From the NCBI RefSeq assembly GCF_026001925.1, contig NZ_AP021869.1:2046001-2110000 (forward strand): a stretch of 64,000 nt of DNA, read 5' to 3'. The DNA comes from Vibrio gangliei. Its GTDB lineage: Bacteria; Pseudomonadota; Gammaproteobacteria; Enterobacterales; Vibrionaceae. Below, piece by piece: positions 28,845 to 38,655 of the stretch. The position numbers and the translations under genes are program-made. The notes beneath the pieces were generated by a model, which was not told the origin of the DNA, did not search any database, and worked only from the letters and a program-made list of their open reading frames with translations. The first letter of the stretch is position 1, and each line of letters starts with the position of its first letter.

Positions 28845-30839
28845 TTAAGCTAGTAATTCTTTCGCTGTCGCAACCACATTTTCAGTGGTGAAGCCGAACA
28901 GTTTGAATAGTTCACCTGCTGGTGCTGATTCACCGAATGTGGTCATACCGATGATGCGGCCGTCTAGACCAACATACTTGTACCAATAATCCGCAATACC
29001 CGCTTCGATAGCGATACGAGCCGTCACGTCAGATGGCAATACTGATTCACGGTAAGCAGCATCTTGCTTATCAAATGCATCGGTAGATGGCATAGAAACC
29101 ACACGTACTTGCTTGCCTTCTGCTGTTAGTTGCGCCGCAGCTTCTACTGCTAGTTCAACTTCAGAACCGGTTGCAATCAAGATCAGTTCAGGTTTGCCTG
29201 CACAATCTTTCAGGATGTAAGCACCTTTAGCAATGTTTGCTACTTGCTCAGCGGTACGCTCTTGCTGTGCTAGGTTTTGACGAGAGAAGATCAACGCTGA
29301 AGGCGCATCTTTACGCTCGATAGCCAGTTTCCATGCTACTGCAGATTCAACTTGGTCACATGGACGCCATGTGCTCATGTTTGGTGTCATGCGTAGAGAA
29401 GCCATTTGCTCAACCGGTTGGTGAGTTGGGCCATCTTCGCCTAGGCCGATTGAATCGTGCGTGTAAACTTGGATGTTTTGCACTTTCATCAATGCCGCCA
29501 TACGCATTGCGTTACGCGCGTATTCCATGAACATTAGGAAAGTTGCACCGTAAGGGATGAAACCACCGTGTAGTGCGATACCGTTGATGATAGCGGTCAT
29601 ACCAAACTCACGTACGCCGTAGTGTACGTAGTTGCCAGATGCGTCATCAGCAGTCAAAGATTTAGAACCAGACCACATAGTTAAGTTCGATGGTGCTAAG
29701 TCCGCAGAACCGCCCATAAACTCAGGTAAGATTTGACCAAATGCTTCTAGTGCATTTTGTGATGCTTTACGTGATGCAATGTTCGCTGGGTTAGCTTGAA
29801 GATCAGCAATGATAGCATTTGCTTTTTCTTCCCACTCTTTTGGCAAATCACCCGCCATACGACGTTTGAATTCGTCAGCAAGCTCTGGGTAAGCCGCTTC
29901 ATACGCTGCCAATTTTTCGTTCCAAGCTGCTTCTTTTGCTGCGCCCGCTTCTTTTGCATCCCACTGCGCGTAAATATCAGCAGGAATTTCAAATGGACCG
30001 TGCTCCCAACCTAGTTGAGCTTTAGTCGCCGTGATTTCATCAGCACCTAGTGGCGCGCCGTGACAATCGTGCGTACCCGCTTTGTTTGGAGAACCAAAAC
30101 CGATAACCGTTTTAGTACAGATAAGCGTTGGACGAGGATCTGCTTTTGCAGCTTGGATCGCCGCTTCAATCGCATCTGAATCGTGACCATCAACCGCAGG
30201 AATGACATGCCAGCCGTAAGACTCAAAACGCTTAGGAGTATCGTCTGCAAACCAACCTTCTACGTGACCATCGATAGAAATACCGTTGTCATCCCAGAAT
30301 GCGATTAACTTACCAAGACCTAACACGCCCGCAAGAGATGCAGCTTCGTGTGAGATACCTTCCATCAAACAGCCATCGCCTAGGAATGCGTATGTGAAGT
30401 GATCAACAATGTCGTGGCCTTCACGGTTAAATTGAGCCGCTAACGCTTTTTCAGCTAATGCCATACCAACAGCATTGGTGATACCTTGACCTAAAGGACC
30501 TGTGGTTGTTTCAACGCCTGGTGCATAACCGTACTCTGGGTGGCCCGGAGTTTTAGAGTGCAATTGGCGGAAGTTTTTCAGTTCAGAAAGAGGAAGGTCG
30601 TAACCAGAAAGGTGAAGCAAAGAGTAAATCAACATTGAGCCGTGGCCATTCGATAGAACGAAACGGTCGCGATCAAACCACTCTGGGTTTTGTGGATTAT
30701 GATTTAGGTGACCACGCCAAAGCACTTCAGCGATATCGGCCATGCCCATTGGTGCACCTGGGTGACCTGAATTAGCCTGTTGAACACCATCCATGCTCAG
30801 TGCGCGGATTGCATTTGCTAGATCTTTACGAGACGTCAT
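28845..30839 (-). CDS. tkt: Transketolase
   Basis: Transketolase moves two-carbon units between pentose-phosphate sugars using thiamine diphosphate. The start at 30839 gives [20 protein letters not shown], the normal family start, and 664 residues. A 63-codon open extension upstream shows no homology-like pattern and is rejected. The thiamine diphosphate motif [14 protein letters not shown] lies near residue 155, with the family signature [21 protein letters not shown] near the start. It is followed by epd, pgk and fbaA, a typical Vibrio carbon-metabolism cluster. Confidence 0.97.
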   Translation of the reverse strand: MTSRKDLANAIRALSMDGVQQANSGHPGAPMGMADIAEVLWRGHLNHNPQNPEWFDRDRFVLSNGHGSMLIYSLLHLSGYDLPLSELKNFRQLHSKTPGHPEYGYAPGVETTTGPLGQGITNAVGMALAEKALAAQFNREGHDIVDHFTYAFLGDGCLMEGISHEAASLAGVLGLGKLIAFWDDNGISIDGHVEGWFADDTPKRFESYGWHVIPAVDGHDSDAIEAAIQAAKADPRPTLICTKTVIGFGSPNKAGTHDCHGAPLGADEITATKAQLGWEHGPFEIPADIYAQWDAKEAGAAKEAAWNEKLAAYEAAYPELADEFKRRMAGDLPKEWEEKANAIIADLQANPANIASRKASQNALEAFGQILPEFMGGSADLAPSNLTMWSGSKSLTADDASGNYVHYGVREFGMTAIINGIALHGGFIPYGATFLMFMEYARNAMRMAALMKVQNIQVYTHDSIGLGEDGPTHQPVEQMASLRMTPNMSTWRPCDQVESAVAWKLAIERKDAPSALIFSRQNLAQQERTAEQVANIAKGAYILKDCAGKPELILIATGSEVELAVEAAAQLTAEGKQVRVVSMPSTDAFDKQDAAYRESVLPSDVTARIAIEAGIADYWYKYVGLDGRIIGMTTFGESAPAGELFKLFGFTTENVVATAKELLA

Positions 30840-31156
30840 GTCTGCTCCTGGTTTTTGCGTAAGCGATTTTATTAAGGTTGGAAAAGTAGATTTTTGGGAA
30901 AAACCTACTTCTAATGCTGCGCGGTATTGTCGCAAAGCCCCCGCATGACTGCAAATATTAACGAGGTCAAAATTGCGTTTTTTTCGCTCTTTTATGGGCT
31001 TTTTTAGCAAAGTCACATAATTCGTCAACAGCGCCAGTAATTATGGGAACGCAATCGAATACGTCAATAGAGGATATCGCCATATCGATGTACAGTATTG
31101 CGCCACTCTCATGCACAATTGGTTCTATCTTGTTGCTGTTTAATTGCAAAAAAGGC

Positions 31157-31184
31157 TTGTAATTCGACCAATCAAAACTAGAAT
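31157..31184 (+). promoter_or_regulatory. Candidate metK promoter
   Basis: TTGTAA (31157-31162), a 16-base spacer and TAGAAT (31179-31184). The MetJ boxes begin at the very next base, an ideal position for repression. The predicted leader of roughly 200 bases is long. Confidence 0.5.
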
Positions 31185-31200
31185 AGACGTCTAGATGTAG
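31185..31200 (+). promoter_or_regulatory. MetJ operator (two tandem met boxes)
   Basis: AGACGTCT at 31185-31192 is an exact match to the met box consensus and is followed directly by AGATGTAG (5 of 8 matches). MetJ with bound S-adenosylmethionine binds tandem 8-base boxes cooperatively. Regulation of metK by its own product is the expected logic. Confidence 0.8.
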
Positions 31201-31241
31201 AAACACCTACAAAATGAGTGTTTTTAATTAACGATTTTAAT

Positions 31242-31373
31242 AAGACGCGTTAAGCCAAACAGTAATCTCTGGTTTGAATCAAAGTATATTTGAATAAACA
31301 TAGAGATGAATTGCTAACGCGTCTTTTCTAACTCAATCACCCTCCCCCCGAAAAGCGTGTGAGTCAGGGTGAT
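31242..31373 (+). promoter_or_regulatory. Structured metK 5' leader
   Basis: Two hairpins lie between the MetJ operator and the metK ribosome site. The first pairs aagacgcgtta (31242-31252) with taacgcgtctt (31315-31325), 11 perfect pairs, and holds an inner helix atctct (31265-31270) with agagat (31302-31307) and further short pairs. The second pairs atcaccct (31336-31343) with agggtgat (31366-31373) and ends 7 bases before the ggag at 31381. No T-run follows, so any control would act on translation or stability. I do not recognise a known SAM riboswitch class. Confidence 0.5.
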
Positions 31374-31393
31374 CTAAAGTGGAGCATTCACGA

Positions 31394-32545
31394 ATGTCTA
31401 AACATTTATTTACATCAGAATCAGTATCTGAAGGCCATCCAGATAAAATTGCTGACCAAATTTCTGATGCAGTATTAGATGCGATTTTAGAGCAAGACCC
31501 GAAAGCACGCGTGGCGTGTGAAACTTACGTAAAAACCGGCATGGTTATGGTGGGTGGTGAAGTTACCACTTCTGCCTGGGTTGATATTGAAGAACTGACT
31601 CGTCAAACCGTACGTGACATTGGTTACGTTCATTCTGACATGGGCTTTGATGCAGATTCTTGTGCTGTATTAAATACAATCGGTAAGCAATCTCCAGACA
31701 TCAACCAAGGTGTTGATAAAGCCGATCCTAAAGAACAAGGTGCTGGTGACCAAGGCATCATGTTTGGCTATGCTTGTAACGAAACTGAGGTATTAATGCC
31801 TGCGCCAATCACTTACTCTCACTTGCTGGTGCAAAAGCAAGCAGAAGTACGTAAAAACGGCACCCTACCTTGGTTACGTCCTGATGCGAAATCTCAGGTC
31901 ACTTTCCAGTACGACCAAGGAAAAATTGTAGGTATTGATGCAGTGGTGCTTTCAACTCAACACTGTGATTCAATCTCAACGCCGGATCTACGTGAAGCGG
32001 TAATGGAAGAGATCATCAAGCCAGTATTGCCTTCTGAATGGTTGTCGAAAGAAACGAAATTCTTCATCAACCCAACCGGTCGTTTTGTTATCGGTGGTCC
32101 AATGGGTGACTGTGGTCTAACGGGTCGTAAAATCATCGTTGATACCTACGGCGGCGCAGCTCGTCACGGTGGCGGTGCGTTCTCAGGTAAAGATCCATCA
32201 AAAGTAGACCGTTCAGCAGCTTACGCGGCTCGTTACGTGGCAAAAAACATCGTGGCAGCAGGTTTGGCAGATCGTTGTGAAATCCAACTTTCTTACGCCA
32301 TCGGTGTGGCCGATCCTACATCAATCATGGTGGAAACCTTTGGTACTGAGAAAGTGCCTTCTGACATCATCATTGAAGCGGTACGTCAACACTTCGACCT
32401 ACGTCCATACGGCCTACAAGAAATGTTGAACCTACTTCAGCCTATCTATAAGAAAACGGCTGCTTACGGTCACTTTGGTCGTGAAGAATTCCCTTGGGAA
32501 AAAACAGACAAAGCAGAATCAATTCGCGCTTTCGCTGGTTTATAA
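31394..32545 (+). CDS. metK: S-adenosylmethionine synthase
   Basis: MetK makes S-adenosylmethionine from methionine and ATP. The start at 31394 ([18 protein letters not shown]) has a ggag ribosome site 9 bases upstream and gives 383 residues, as in E. coli. Family signatures are [12 protein letters not shown] near residue 115 and [16 protein letters not shown] near residue 258. Expression is probably controlled by the MetJ operator and perhaps by the structured leader. A clear terminator follows. Confidence 0.97.
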   Translation: MSKHLFTSESVSEGHPDKIADQISDAVLDAILEQDPKARVACETYVKTGMVMVGGEVTTSAWVDIEELTRQTVRDIGYVHSDMGFDADSCAVLNTIGKQSPDINQGVDKADPKEQGAGDQGIMFGYACNETEVLMPAPITYSHLLVQKQAEVRKNGTLPWLRPDAKSQVTFQYDQGKIVGIDAVVLSTQHCDSISTPDLREAVMEEIIKPVLPSEWLSKETKFFINPTGRFVIGGPMGDCGLTGRKIIVDTYGGAARHGGGAFSGKDPSKVDRSAAYAARYVAKNIVAAGLADRCEIQLSYAIGVADPTSIMVETFGTEKVPSDIIIEAVRQHFDLRPYGLQEMLNLLQPIYKKTAAYGHFGREEFPWEKTDKAESIRAFAGL

Positions 32546-32586
32546 TCGGCTAGTTTTTAATCTCATTGCGTTTTCAAAAACTTACT

Positions 32587-32620
32587 TTAAACCCTTACCA
32601 CTCGGTGAGGGTTTTTTATT
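32587..32620 (+). terminator. Intrinsic terminator after metK
   Basis: ACCCTTACC (32591-32599) pairs with GGTGAGGGT (32604-32612), loop actc, then six Ts. Confidence 0.9.
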
Positions 32621-32798
32621 GCCTATCACTTTTTCATAAACCATTTTTGTGGGTATTTTTTGACCACTTTATTTGTAATTTTGCCCAAGCCCAACAATAG
32701 TTATACATAAGATGTAAAAGTGCCTGAGCCGATAAGATAAAAATGCTCTAGGTAATGATTATTTCTGGGACCGTCTTGAATAAAGACAAGGAGGATGT

Positions 32799-33575
32799 AT
32801 GCCTCGAACTGCAAAACCATCAGATTTTAAAACACCGGATAGCGAATATGCACGAACCATACCCTGTGCCGCTATTCCATTTTCCGCCCCACTCAGTTGG
32901 GTGAAGCAAGGCTTTGCCGATATTTTCAAAGCGCCAATCATCAGTTTCTTCTACGGGATTTGCTTTGCCCTTGCCGCAGCCGGAATTGAATATCTGGTTT
33001 ACTTACAAGACTCACACTTAGTTATTTTCCCCAGCTTGATCGTATATATGCTGATCGGGCCTTTTCTTGCTCTTGGCTTGTATGACGCTAGCTGGCAGGT
33101 AGAAAAGCATCATAAACCCAAACTCTTTCACTCAATTAAAGCCATTCGACGTAACGGCGTATCACAATGGAGCTTTGCGGTTCTACTTTGTGTGGCAATG
33201 ATCTTCTGGATGCGAGTCGCTTCGTTGTTGCATGCTCTTTATCCTGAAATGCAAGGGGCTTCGCTACAAGCGTTCCTCCCCTTCTTAATTAGTGGCTCTG
33301 TTGTTGGTTTGATTTTTTCATGTGTGATTTTTTCTATATCCGCCTTTTCAATTCCGCTGATGATGGAAAGACGAGTCGATATAATGACGGCGGTCTTTAC
33401 TAGCTACAACGCAGTAAAAAATAATCTCGCTCCGATGATCCTCTGGGCGCTATTGATTGTGCTAGGTATTGCGATTGGCTTTCTAACGACAGGGATCGGC
33501 ATGATCATCACTATGCCCGTACTCGGCTTTGCGACTTGGCATGGCTATCGACAAACCATACAACGTAAACATTAA
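32799..33575 (+). CDS. DUF2189-type integral membrane protein
   Basis: A 258-residue inner-membrane protein with about six hydrophobic helices: near residues 48-68, 73-95, 122-142, 160-185, 206-226 and 230-248. The N-terminal pattern of a soluble arm, then PLSWVKQGFADIFKAPIISFFYG, fits the DUF2189 family, whose members are often near cytochrome oxidase genes. No catalytic residues are evident and the function is unknown. It stands alone between metK and sprT, with a strong aaggagg ribosome site. A small hairpin (gtctt with aagac) sits right before that site. Confidence 0.75.
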   Translation: MPRTAKPSDFKTPDSEYARTIPCAAIPFSAPLSWVKQGFADIFKAPIISFFYGICFALAAAGIEYLVYLQDSHLVIFPSLIVYMLIGPFLALGLYDASWQVEKHHKPKLFHSIKAIRRNGVSQWSFAVLLCVAMIFWMRVASLLHALYPEMQGASLQAFLPFLISGSVVGLIFSCVIFSISAFSIPLMMERRVDIMTAVFTSYNAVKNNLAPMILWALLIVLGIAIGFLTTGIGMIITMPVLGFATWHGYRQTIQRKH

Positions 33576-33742
33576 TTCTCCGCATTGCACATGCATCATA
33601 TCGCCAAGGATGGCTTCTCCTAATCAAGTCGATTACACTTGGGCTCTGCTTTTATTTTAAAGGCAGAGTTCATTTATTGCGCCACCTTTCATTTGGAGGA
33701 GCGCTTTCTTATACAAGATACTATCGTTGTTAGAGAACCGCA

Positions 33743-34240
33743 GTGCCCACAGTCGCTATTCCTCAAAACATTCAACAAGCCATACAGCAAAGCTTAATCA
33801 AGCATTTGAATAAGGCTGAACGTGTTTTTCAATACCCATTCCCTTTGCCTGAAGTGCAATTTACGGTACGAGGCAAAGTCGCAGGTAAAGCCTACCTAAA
33901 TCAATGGCAGATTCGATTCAACCCAACACTGTTGATTGAAAATACCAAAGAATTTGTTGAGCAAGTGGTACCGCACGAATTAGCTCACCTGGTGGTTTAC
34001 CATCAATTTGGACGAGTAAAACCGCACGGTAAAGAATGGCAGTATGTCATGAGTCAGGTGTTTGACCTGCTCCCAGAAACGCGCCATAGCTTTGATGTGT
34101 CCTCCGTACAAGGCCAGACTTTTTCTTACTTATGCCAATGCAGAGAACACCAACTGACTATTCGTCGTCATAATAAAATCTTACGCAATCAAACTCAGTA
34201 CCACTGTACTTTATGTGGATCAAAGCTCACCCCAGCATGA
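33743..34240 (+). CDS. sprT: SprT-family zinc metalloprotein
   Basis: A 165-residue protein starting at GTG with the metal-binding motif HELAH at residues 78-82 and a third His in KPHGKEW. The C-terminal end has the Cys pattern of a zinc ribbon (LCQC, then CTLCGSKL). It belongs to the SprT family, related to the human DNA-protein crosslink protease SPRTN; the bacterial role is not established. Length matches E. coli SprT. It lies upstream of a diguanylate cyclase gene and near gshB-yqgE-ruvX, similar to the E. coli sprT-endA-rsmE-gshB order with endA missing. Confidence 0.9.
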   Translation: MPTVAIPQNIQQAIQQSLIKHLNKAERVFQYPFPLPEVQFTVRGKVAGKAYLNQWQIRFNPTLLIENTKEFVEQVVPHELAHLVVYHQFGRVKPHGKEWQYVMSQVFDLLPETRHSFDVSSVQGQTFSYLCQCREHQLTIRRHNKILRNQTQYHCTLCGSKLTPA

Positions 34241-34334
34241 ATATTTAGATTTGTGATAGCAAAAGGAAGTGAGATTCGTATATTATCCCTATGAATAGTA
34301 AGTTCATCGTGTTTTTAAGCAATGAGTTCAAACC

Positions 34335-35216
34335 ATGTCACTAGATCAAGATGAGTTACAACACATATTGGAATTGCACCCCAATCCATTTGTTGTGCAC
34401 GTCAATTTCAAGCCTCTTTACGCCAATGAAGCCTTCGCACAATTCAGTGGCCTTGAGAGTGTTGCGCAAGTATTAGAACTCGACTCTTTAATGGTCTTGA
34501 TTAACCCTGAAGAACACGAAGATTCACGTCAGCGTTATCAAGATGCAATCCAATACAGCCAGACTGAACCTAGAGTCATTGCACATACCGATTTAAATGG
34601 CAACCCTGTCTTAGTCGAAATCATAGATAAAAAAGTCACTTGGCAAAGTCAGCAAGCCTTGTGCACTTACATTAGTGTGGTCACAGATACCATCAACAAA
34701 GAACGCCACTTAAAGCAAATGGCCGAGCAAGATTATCTTACTGAGCTGCCTAATCGACGCTATATATCACGCGTTCTGGATAAGCTGAGCCTATCGGGCA
34801 CCTCAAATCAGTATTTTGAAGCGATTCTCGATATTGATCATTTTAAAAGAGTGAATGATCAATTCGGCCATTATTCCGGTGATAAAGTGCTGCAGCAATT
34901 TGCACAAATCCTAAGATGTTTTGTCAGACAAGAAGACCACCTTGCCCGTCTTGGTGGAGAGGAATTTATTCTTTTACTCAAAGAACACAACATCGATAAT
35001 ATTGAACAACGGCTGAATGATTTACGCCGCTTGGTTGAGCAAACGTCCTTTTGTGTCAATAAGAAAGAAAATCAATCTCTTCGCTGTACTTTATCGATCG
35101 GCGCGACACAAATTCAACCCAATGAAGCGCTAGACTTAAGCTACCGTCGCGTAGACAAAGCCCTTTATCAAGCGAAGCAAACTGGTCGTAATAAAGTCGT
35201 GCTTATCAACGATTAA
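34335..35216 (+). CDS. PAS-GGDEF diguanylate cyclase
   Basis: A 293-residue soluble protein that should make cyclic di-GMP. A PAS-like sensor covers about residues 8-118 and a GGDEF domain covers about 125-293. The cyclase looks active: DYLTELPNRR at 133-142, DIDHFKRVND at 166-175 and GGEEF at 207-211. An inhibitory RxxD site (RQED) is five residues before GGEEF, as in enzymes with product inhibition. No membrane segment or signal peptide is seen. It sits where E. coli has endA, between sprT and rsmE, and probably has its own promoter. Confidence 0.9.
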   Translation: MSLDQDELQHILELHPNPFVVHVNFKPLYANEAFAQFSGLESVAQVLELDSLMVLINPEEHEDSRQRYQDAIQYSQTEPRVIAHTDLNGNPVLVEIIDKKVTWQSQQALCTYISVVTDTINKERHLKQMAEQDYLTELPNRRYISRVLDKLSLSGTSNQYFEAILDIDHFKRVNDQFGHYSGDKVLQQFAQILRCFVRQEDHLARLGGEEFILLLKEHNIDNIEQRLNDLRRLVEQTSFCVNKKENQSLRCTLSIGATQIQPNEALDLSYRRVDKALYQAKQTGRNKVVLIND

Positions 35217-35346
35217 TGTCCCCTATTCGTTCAAGCAAGTTTTAATCACACATTCCATACCAGCAAGTTAACCGCTGCTACCCCTTGTTTTTTACAACAA
35301 AAACATCCATGTTATGAAAAGCGGTTAACCTTATACAGGTCATTAC

Positions 35347-36078
35347 ATGAGAATCCCTAGAATATATCACCCTCAGACCATTAATGGTTTGGGGACACTT
35401 AGCTTATCTGACGATGCCGCCGGTCACGTTGGACGTGTCCTGCGTATGACAACCGGACAAGACGTGCTCCTGTTTGATGGCTCTGGCGCTGAATTTCCAG
35501 CTACCATCAACGAAGTCTCCAAGAAAAACGTGACGGTTGAGGTCAAAGAGCGTATTGAACGTAGCATTGAATCTTCTTTGAATCTGCACCTTGGCCAAGT
35601 CATTTCTCGTGGCGACAAAATGGAATTCACCATTCAAAAAGCCGTTGAACTTGGCGTAAATACCATTACACCACTTATTTCAGAACGTTGTGGCGTTAAA
35701 CTCAATGCAGAGCGATTCGAGAAAAAACTGCAACAATGGCAAAAGATTGTGATTGCGGCATGTGAACAATGTGGTCGAAATGTCGTACCTGAAGTTCGCC
35801 CTTTAATGCAGTTAGAACAGTGGTGCGCAGAAGATTACGATGGCCTCAAACTTAATTTACACCCAAGAGCCAAGTACTCAATCAACACTTTGCCTGAACC
35901 GGTGAATAAAGTGCGCTTATTGATAGGCCCAGAAGGTGGGTTGTCTGATGAAGAAATTCAAATGACCGAACAATATCAGTTTGAAGAAACTCTGCTTGGT
36001 CCTCGCGTCTTACGTACAGAAACCGCAGGTTTAGCGGCAATTACCGCCCTACAAGTTCGCTTTGGCGATCTTGGCTAA
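35347..36078 (+). CDS. rsmE: 16S rRNA m3U1498 methyltransferase
   Basis: RsmE methylates N3 of U1498 of 16S rRNA using S-adenosylmethionine. The 243-residue protein has an N-terminal PUA-like domain ([20 protein letters not shown]) and a SPOUT domain with [14 protein letters not shown] near residues 197-210 and [16 protein letters not shown] near 217-232, which form the knotted cofactor site. It precedes gshB with 66 bases between them, as in E. coli. Confidence 0.95.
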   Translation: MRIPRIYHPQTINGLGTLSLSDDAAGHVGRVLRMTTGQDVLLFDGSGAEFPATINEVSKKNVTVEVKERIERSIESSLNLHLGQVISRGDKMEFTIQKAVELGVNTITPLISERCGVKLNAERFEKKLQQWQKIVIAACEQCGRNVVPEVRPLMQLEQWCAEDYDGLKLNLHPRAKYSINTLPEPVNKVRLLIGPEGGLSDEEIQMTEQYQFEETLLGPRVLRTETAGLAAITALQVRFGDLG

Positions 36079-36144
36079 TCCAAATACACTTATGCCTAGT
36101 CCACCAGCTAGGTGTGTAAACTCGCCAACTATGGAGTATCAATA

Positions 36145-37092
36145 ATGAAAATTGGCATCGTAATGGACCCGATTTCTACTATTAACATCAAGAAAGATTC
36201 AAGCTTCGCTATGCTGTTAGAAGCGCAACGTCGTGGCTGGGAAATCCATTACATGGAAATGTCCGATCTACACCTTGAGCAAGGCAAACCACTGGCCGAT
36301 ACCAAAATCGTGACCTTGTTTGACGATAAAAACAAATGGTATGAATTCACGTCTGAGCAATCAATTGAATTGTCGGAACTTGATGCGGTATTAATGCGTA
36401 AAGATCCTCCGTTTGATACTGAATACATCTACGCCACCTACATTTTGGAACGCGCGGAAGAACAAGGCACTTTGATTGTGAACAAGCCACAAAGCCTACG
36501 CGACTGTAACGAAAAACTGTTCACCGCTTGGTTCCCTGAATTGACTCCAACCACACTGGTTACTCGTAAAGCAGATAAAATCAAAGCCTTCCGTGACCAG
36601 CATGGTGATGTGATTTTAAAACCACTAGACGGTATGGGTGGCGCGTCCATTTTCCGCGTGAAACAAGACGATCCAAACGTTTCTGTTATCATCGAAACTC
36701 TCACCAATCACGGCCAAAACTACGCCATGGCGCAAACCTTCGTTCCTGATATCAGTAATGGCGATAAACGTATTTTGGTGGTGGATGGCGAACCTATGCC
36801 TTACTGCTTGGCTCGTATTCCCGCTAAAGGAGAAACGCGTGGTAATTTGGCCGCCGGTGGTCGTGGTGAAGCCCGCCCACTCAGCGAAACTGATCTCAAG
36901 ATCGCTCAAGCTGTTGCTCCAACATTGAAAGAAAAAGGCTTAATTTTTGTTGGTTTAGATGTCATTGGTGACAAGCTAACCGAAATTAATGTAACCAGCC
37001 CAACTTGCATTAAAGAAATCGAAGCCGCCTTTAATATTTCGATTACAGGCAAGTTGATGGATGCGATTGAACGTTACGTGCAAGCTCGTTAA
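36145..37092 (+). CDS. gshB: Glutathione synthetase
   Basis: GshB joins gamma-glutamylcysteine to glycine with ATP. The start at 36145 (MKIGIVMDPISTINIKKDSS) has a tggag ribosome site and gives 315 residues; an in-frame ATG 11 codons upstream is rejected. ATP-grasp features are DVILKPLDGMGGASIFRV near residue 153 and ILVVDGEPMPYCLARIP near 210. The C-terminal metal-binding NVTSPTCIKEIE also fits. It is followed by a terminator and then yqgE. Confidence 0.96.
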   Translation: MKIGIVMDPISTINIKKDSSFAMLLEAQRRGWEIHYMEMSDLHLEQGKPLADTKIVTLFDDKNKWYEFTSEQSIELSELDAVLMRKDPPFDTEYIYATYILERAEEQGTLIVNKPQSLRDCNEKLFTAWFPELTPTTLVTRKADKIKAFRDQHGDVILKPLDGMGGASIFRVKQDDPNVSVIIETLTNHGQNYAMAQTFVPDISNGDKRILVVDGEPMPYCLARIPAKGETRGNLAAGGRGEARPLSETDLKIAQAVAPTLKEKGLIFVGLDVIGDKLTEINVTSPTCIKEIEAAFNISITGKLMDAIERYVQAR

Positions 37093-37102
37093 TCACCTTC
37101 AA

Positions 37103-37137
37103 ATCATGGCCGTGTATAAGTGCGCGGCCATTTTTTA
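37103..37137 (+). terminator. Intrinsic terminator after gshB
   Basis: ATGGCCG with CGGCCAT, 12-base loop, then six Ts. Confidence 0.85.
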
Positions 37138-37153
37138 ACAGAAAGGAAAACGG

Positions 37154-37717
37154 ATGAATTTAACCAATCACTTTCTGATCGCCATGCCTAGTATGCAAGA
37201 TTCGCACTTTACTCGTAGTGTTATTTACGTCTGTGAGCACAATGATGACGGTGCTATGGGGTTGGTTATCAATGATCCTGTTGGTATCGATTTAAACAAC
37301 ATGCTCAATCAAATTGATATTGAGCCAGTTCATCCTCGAATTTGCCAACAAAGCCTCGCTGCACCAGTATTAAATGGTGGGCCAGTAGCTAATGATAGAG
37401 GCTTTGTGTTGCATACTCGCAAAGACAATTATCAGTCTAGTATTGATATCAGTAATGAGCTTGCCGTCACCACGTCAAAAGACATACTGACAGTTCTGGG
37501 CACGGAAGCTGAACCGAAACGCTTTATTGTTACTTTAGGCTATTCAGGGTGGGATGCAGGCCAACTAGAACAAGAATTATTAGACAATGCTTGGCTCACA
37601 GCACCGGCCAATTTAGATTTATTATTTGATACTCCAATACACTCACGCTGGAAAAAAGCGGTGCAATTATTGGGTATCAGCGTAGCGCAACTGTCTGGCG
37701 ATGCTGGTCACGCTTAA
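37154..37717 (+). CDS. yqgE: YqgE/AlgH family protein
   Basis: A 187-residue protein of the UPF0301 family, with [20 protein letters not shown] at the N-terminus, then [34 protein letters not shown] and [15 protein letters not shown], all typical blocks. The molecular function is unknown; it is named after the Pseudomonas AlgH locus. Its constant position between gshB and ruvX in gamma-proteobacteria, also seen here, suggests co-expression with ruvX, which starts 56 bases after it. Confidence 0.93.
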   Translation: MNLTNHFLIAMPSMQDSHFTRSVIYVCEHNDDGAMGLVINDPVGIDLNNMLNQIDIEPVHPRICQQSLAAPVLNGGPVANDRGFVLHTRKDNYQSSIDISNELAVTTSKDILTVLGTEAEPKRFIVTLGYSGWDAGQLEQELLDNAWLTAPANLDLLFDTPIHSRWKKAVQLLGISVAQLSGDAGHA

Positions 37718-37772
37718 CGCCCTTAACCTGAACTCGGGATAGCTTAACTCCAATTCGATATAGAGAAACTCC

Positions 37773-38195
37773 ATGACCAACCAAACCATTATGGCATTTG
37801 ATTACGGTACCAAAAGCATTGGGAGTGCCATAGGCCAAACCATTACAGGTACTGCCTCACCATTAAAGGCGTTTAAAGCACAAGACGGCATCCCGAATTG
37901 GGACGATATCGAAAAGCAAATTAAAGAATGGCAACCGGATCTCGTGGTCGTTGGACTTCCTACCGATTTGCATGGCAAAGACTTAACTGACATTACCGCT
38001 CGTGCCCGTAAGTTTGCTAACCGCCTTCATGGTCGCTTTGGAGTTCAGGTCGAGCTGCATGATGAGCGCCTTTCCACTCAAGAAGCTCGCTCAGAGTTAT
38101 TTTCGATGGGAGGCTATAAAGCACTCAGCAAAGGTAACGTCGATTGCCAATCGGCGGTGGTTATCCTAGAAAGCTGGTTCGAAAATCAATATTAA
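37773..38195 (+). CDS. ruvX: Holliday junction resolvase-like protein YqgF (RuvX)
   Basis: A 140-residue RNase H-fold protein with [14 protein letters not shown] near residues 8-21 (catalytic Asp), [14 protein letters not shown] near 57-70 and [10 protein letters not shown] near 93-102. The family acts as an endonuclease on pre-16S rRNA ends and has been proposed as a resolvase; the rRNA role has the better support. It follows yqgE as in E. coli and converges on the DUF3293 gene with only 16 bases between. Confidence 0.92.
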   Translation: MTNQTIMAFDYGTKSIGSAIGQTITGTASPLKAFKAQDGIPNWDDIEKQIKEWQPDLVVVGLPTDLHGKDLTDITARARKFANRLHGRFGVQVELHDERLSTQEARSELFSMGGYKALSKGNVDCQSAVVILESWFENQY

Positions 38196-38211
38196 CCTCA
38201 ACTAAGGTTAA

Positions 38212-38643
38212 TTAAACCAGTTTGATCAGGTTGGGCGGGATGTCTCGTCCAACATCACCAAAAACAATGGCATTTTGCTGATACTTCTCCCCCAGCGCTT
38301 TTGCCCGTTCCAAATCAATATTGGCAATAAAGAATCCGTATTCGGTATCCCAATCAGAATCAGGGCTTGGAATACCGTCGCCAGAACCGATCATAAAACC
38401 GAGTTCCGTCAGTTCTTGTTGTAGCTTTTGGTTGGCTAGCTGATTATCTGCTTCGGTCGTGGTGTTATAGGAAAACGGATTAAAGGCGGTAATGATCGCC
38501 CATTGCCCTATTCCCGATGCTTGGCAAAAAATCTCGAATTCAGAATGATGGTGGTCAATTTTCAAATCAAATTGACGCCCTCCTACAGCCACTTGATAGG
38601 TGGTTTTTTCATATTGATGTACGAGATCTTGATCCATAATCAA
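38212..38643 (-). CDS. DUF3293 domain protein
   Basis: A 143-residue soluble protein with WAIITAFNPFSYN near residues 48-60, a central Leu/Gln-rich helix and the C-terminal block ERAKALGEKYQQNAIVFGDV. These fit the DUF3293 family, which has no known function. A second in-frame ATG (MDQDLVHQYEKTTYQ) two codons in may be the true start. It lies 12 bases after pilU and is probably in its transcript, but nothing ties it to pili. Confidence 0.75.
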   Translation of the reverse strand: MIMDQDLVHQYEKTTYQVAVGGRQFDLKIDHHHSEFEIFCQASGIGQWAIITAFNPFSYNTTTEADNQLANQKLQQELTELGFMIGSGDGIPSPDSDWDTEYGFFIANIDLERAKALGEKYQQNAIVFGDVGRDIPPNLIKLV

Positions 38644-38655
38644 TTATCCTCAGAG

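Noticed and set aside
30840..31028. 63-codon in-frame extension of tkt
   Set aside because: The family N-terminus begins at 30839. The extension is basic, irregular and not seen in transketolases.
30967..31206. 79-codon open frame on the minus strand upstream of tkt
   Set aside because: Its first codons are the MetJ operator and the metK promoter, it has no family-like pattern and no clear ribosome site.
31242..31373. Known SAM riboswitch
   Set aside because: The paired segments and loops do not match the SAM-I, SAM-II or SAM-III layouts I know, so only an unclassified structured leader is claimed.
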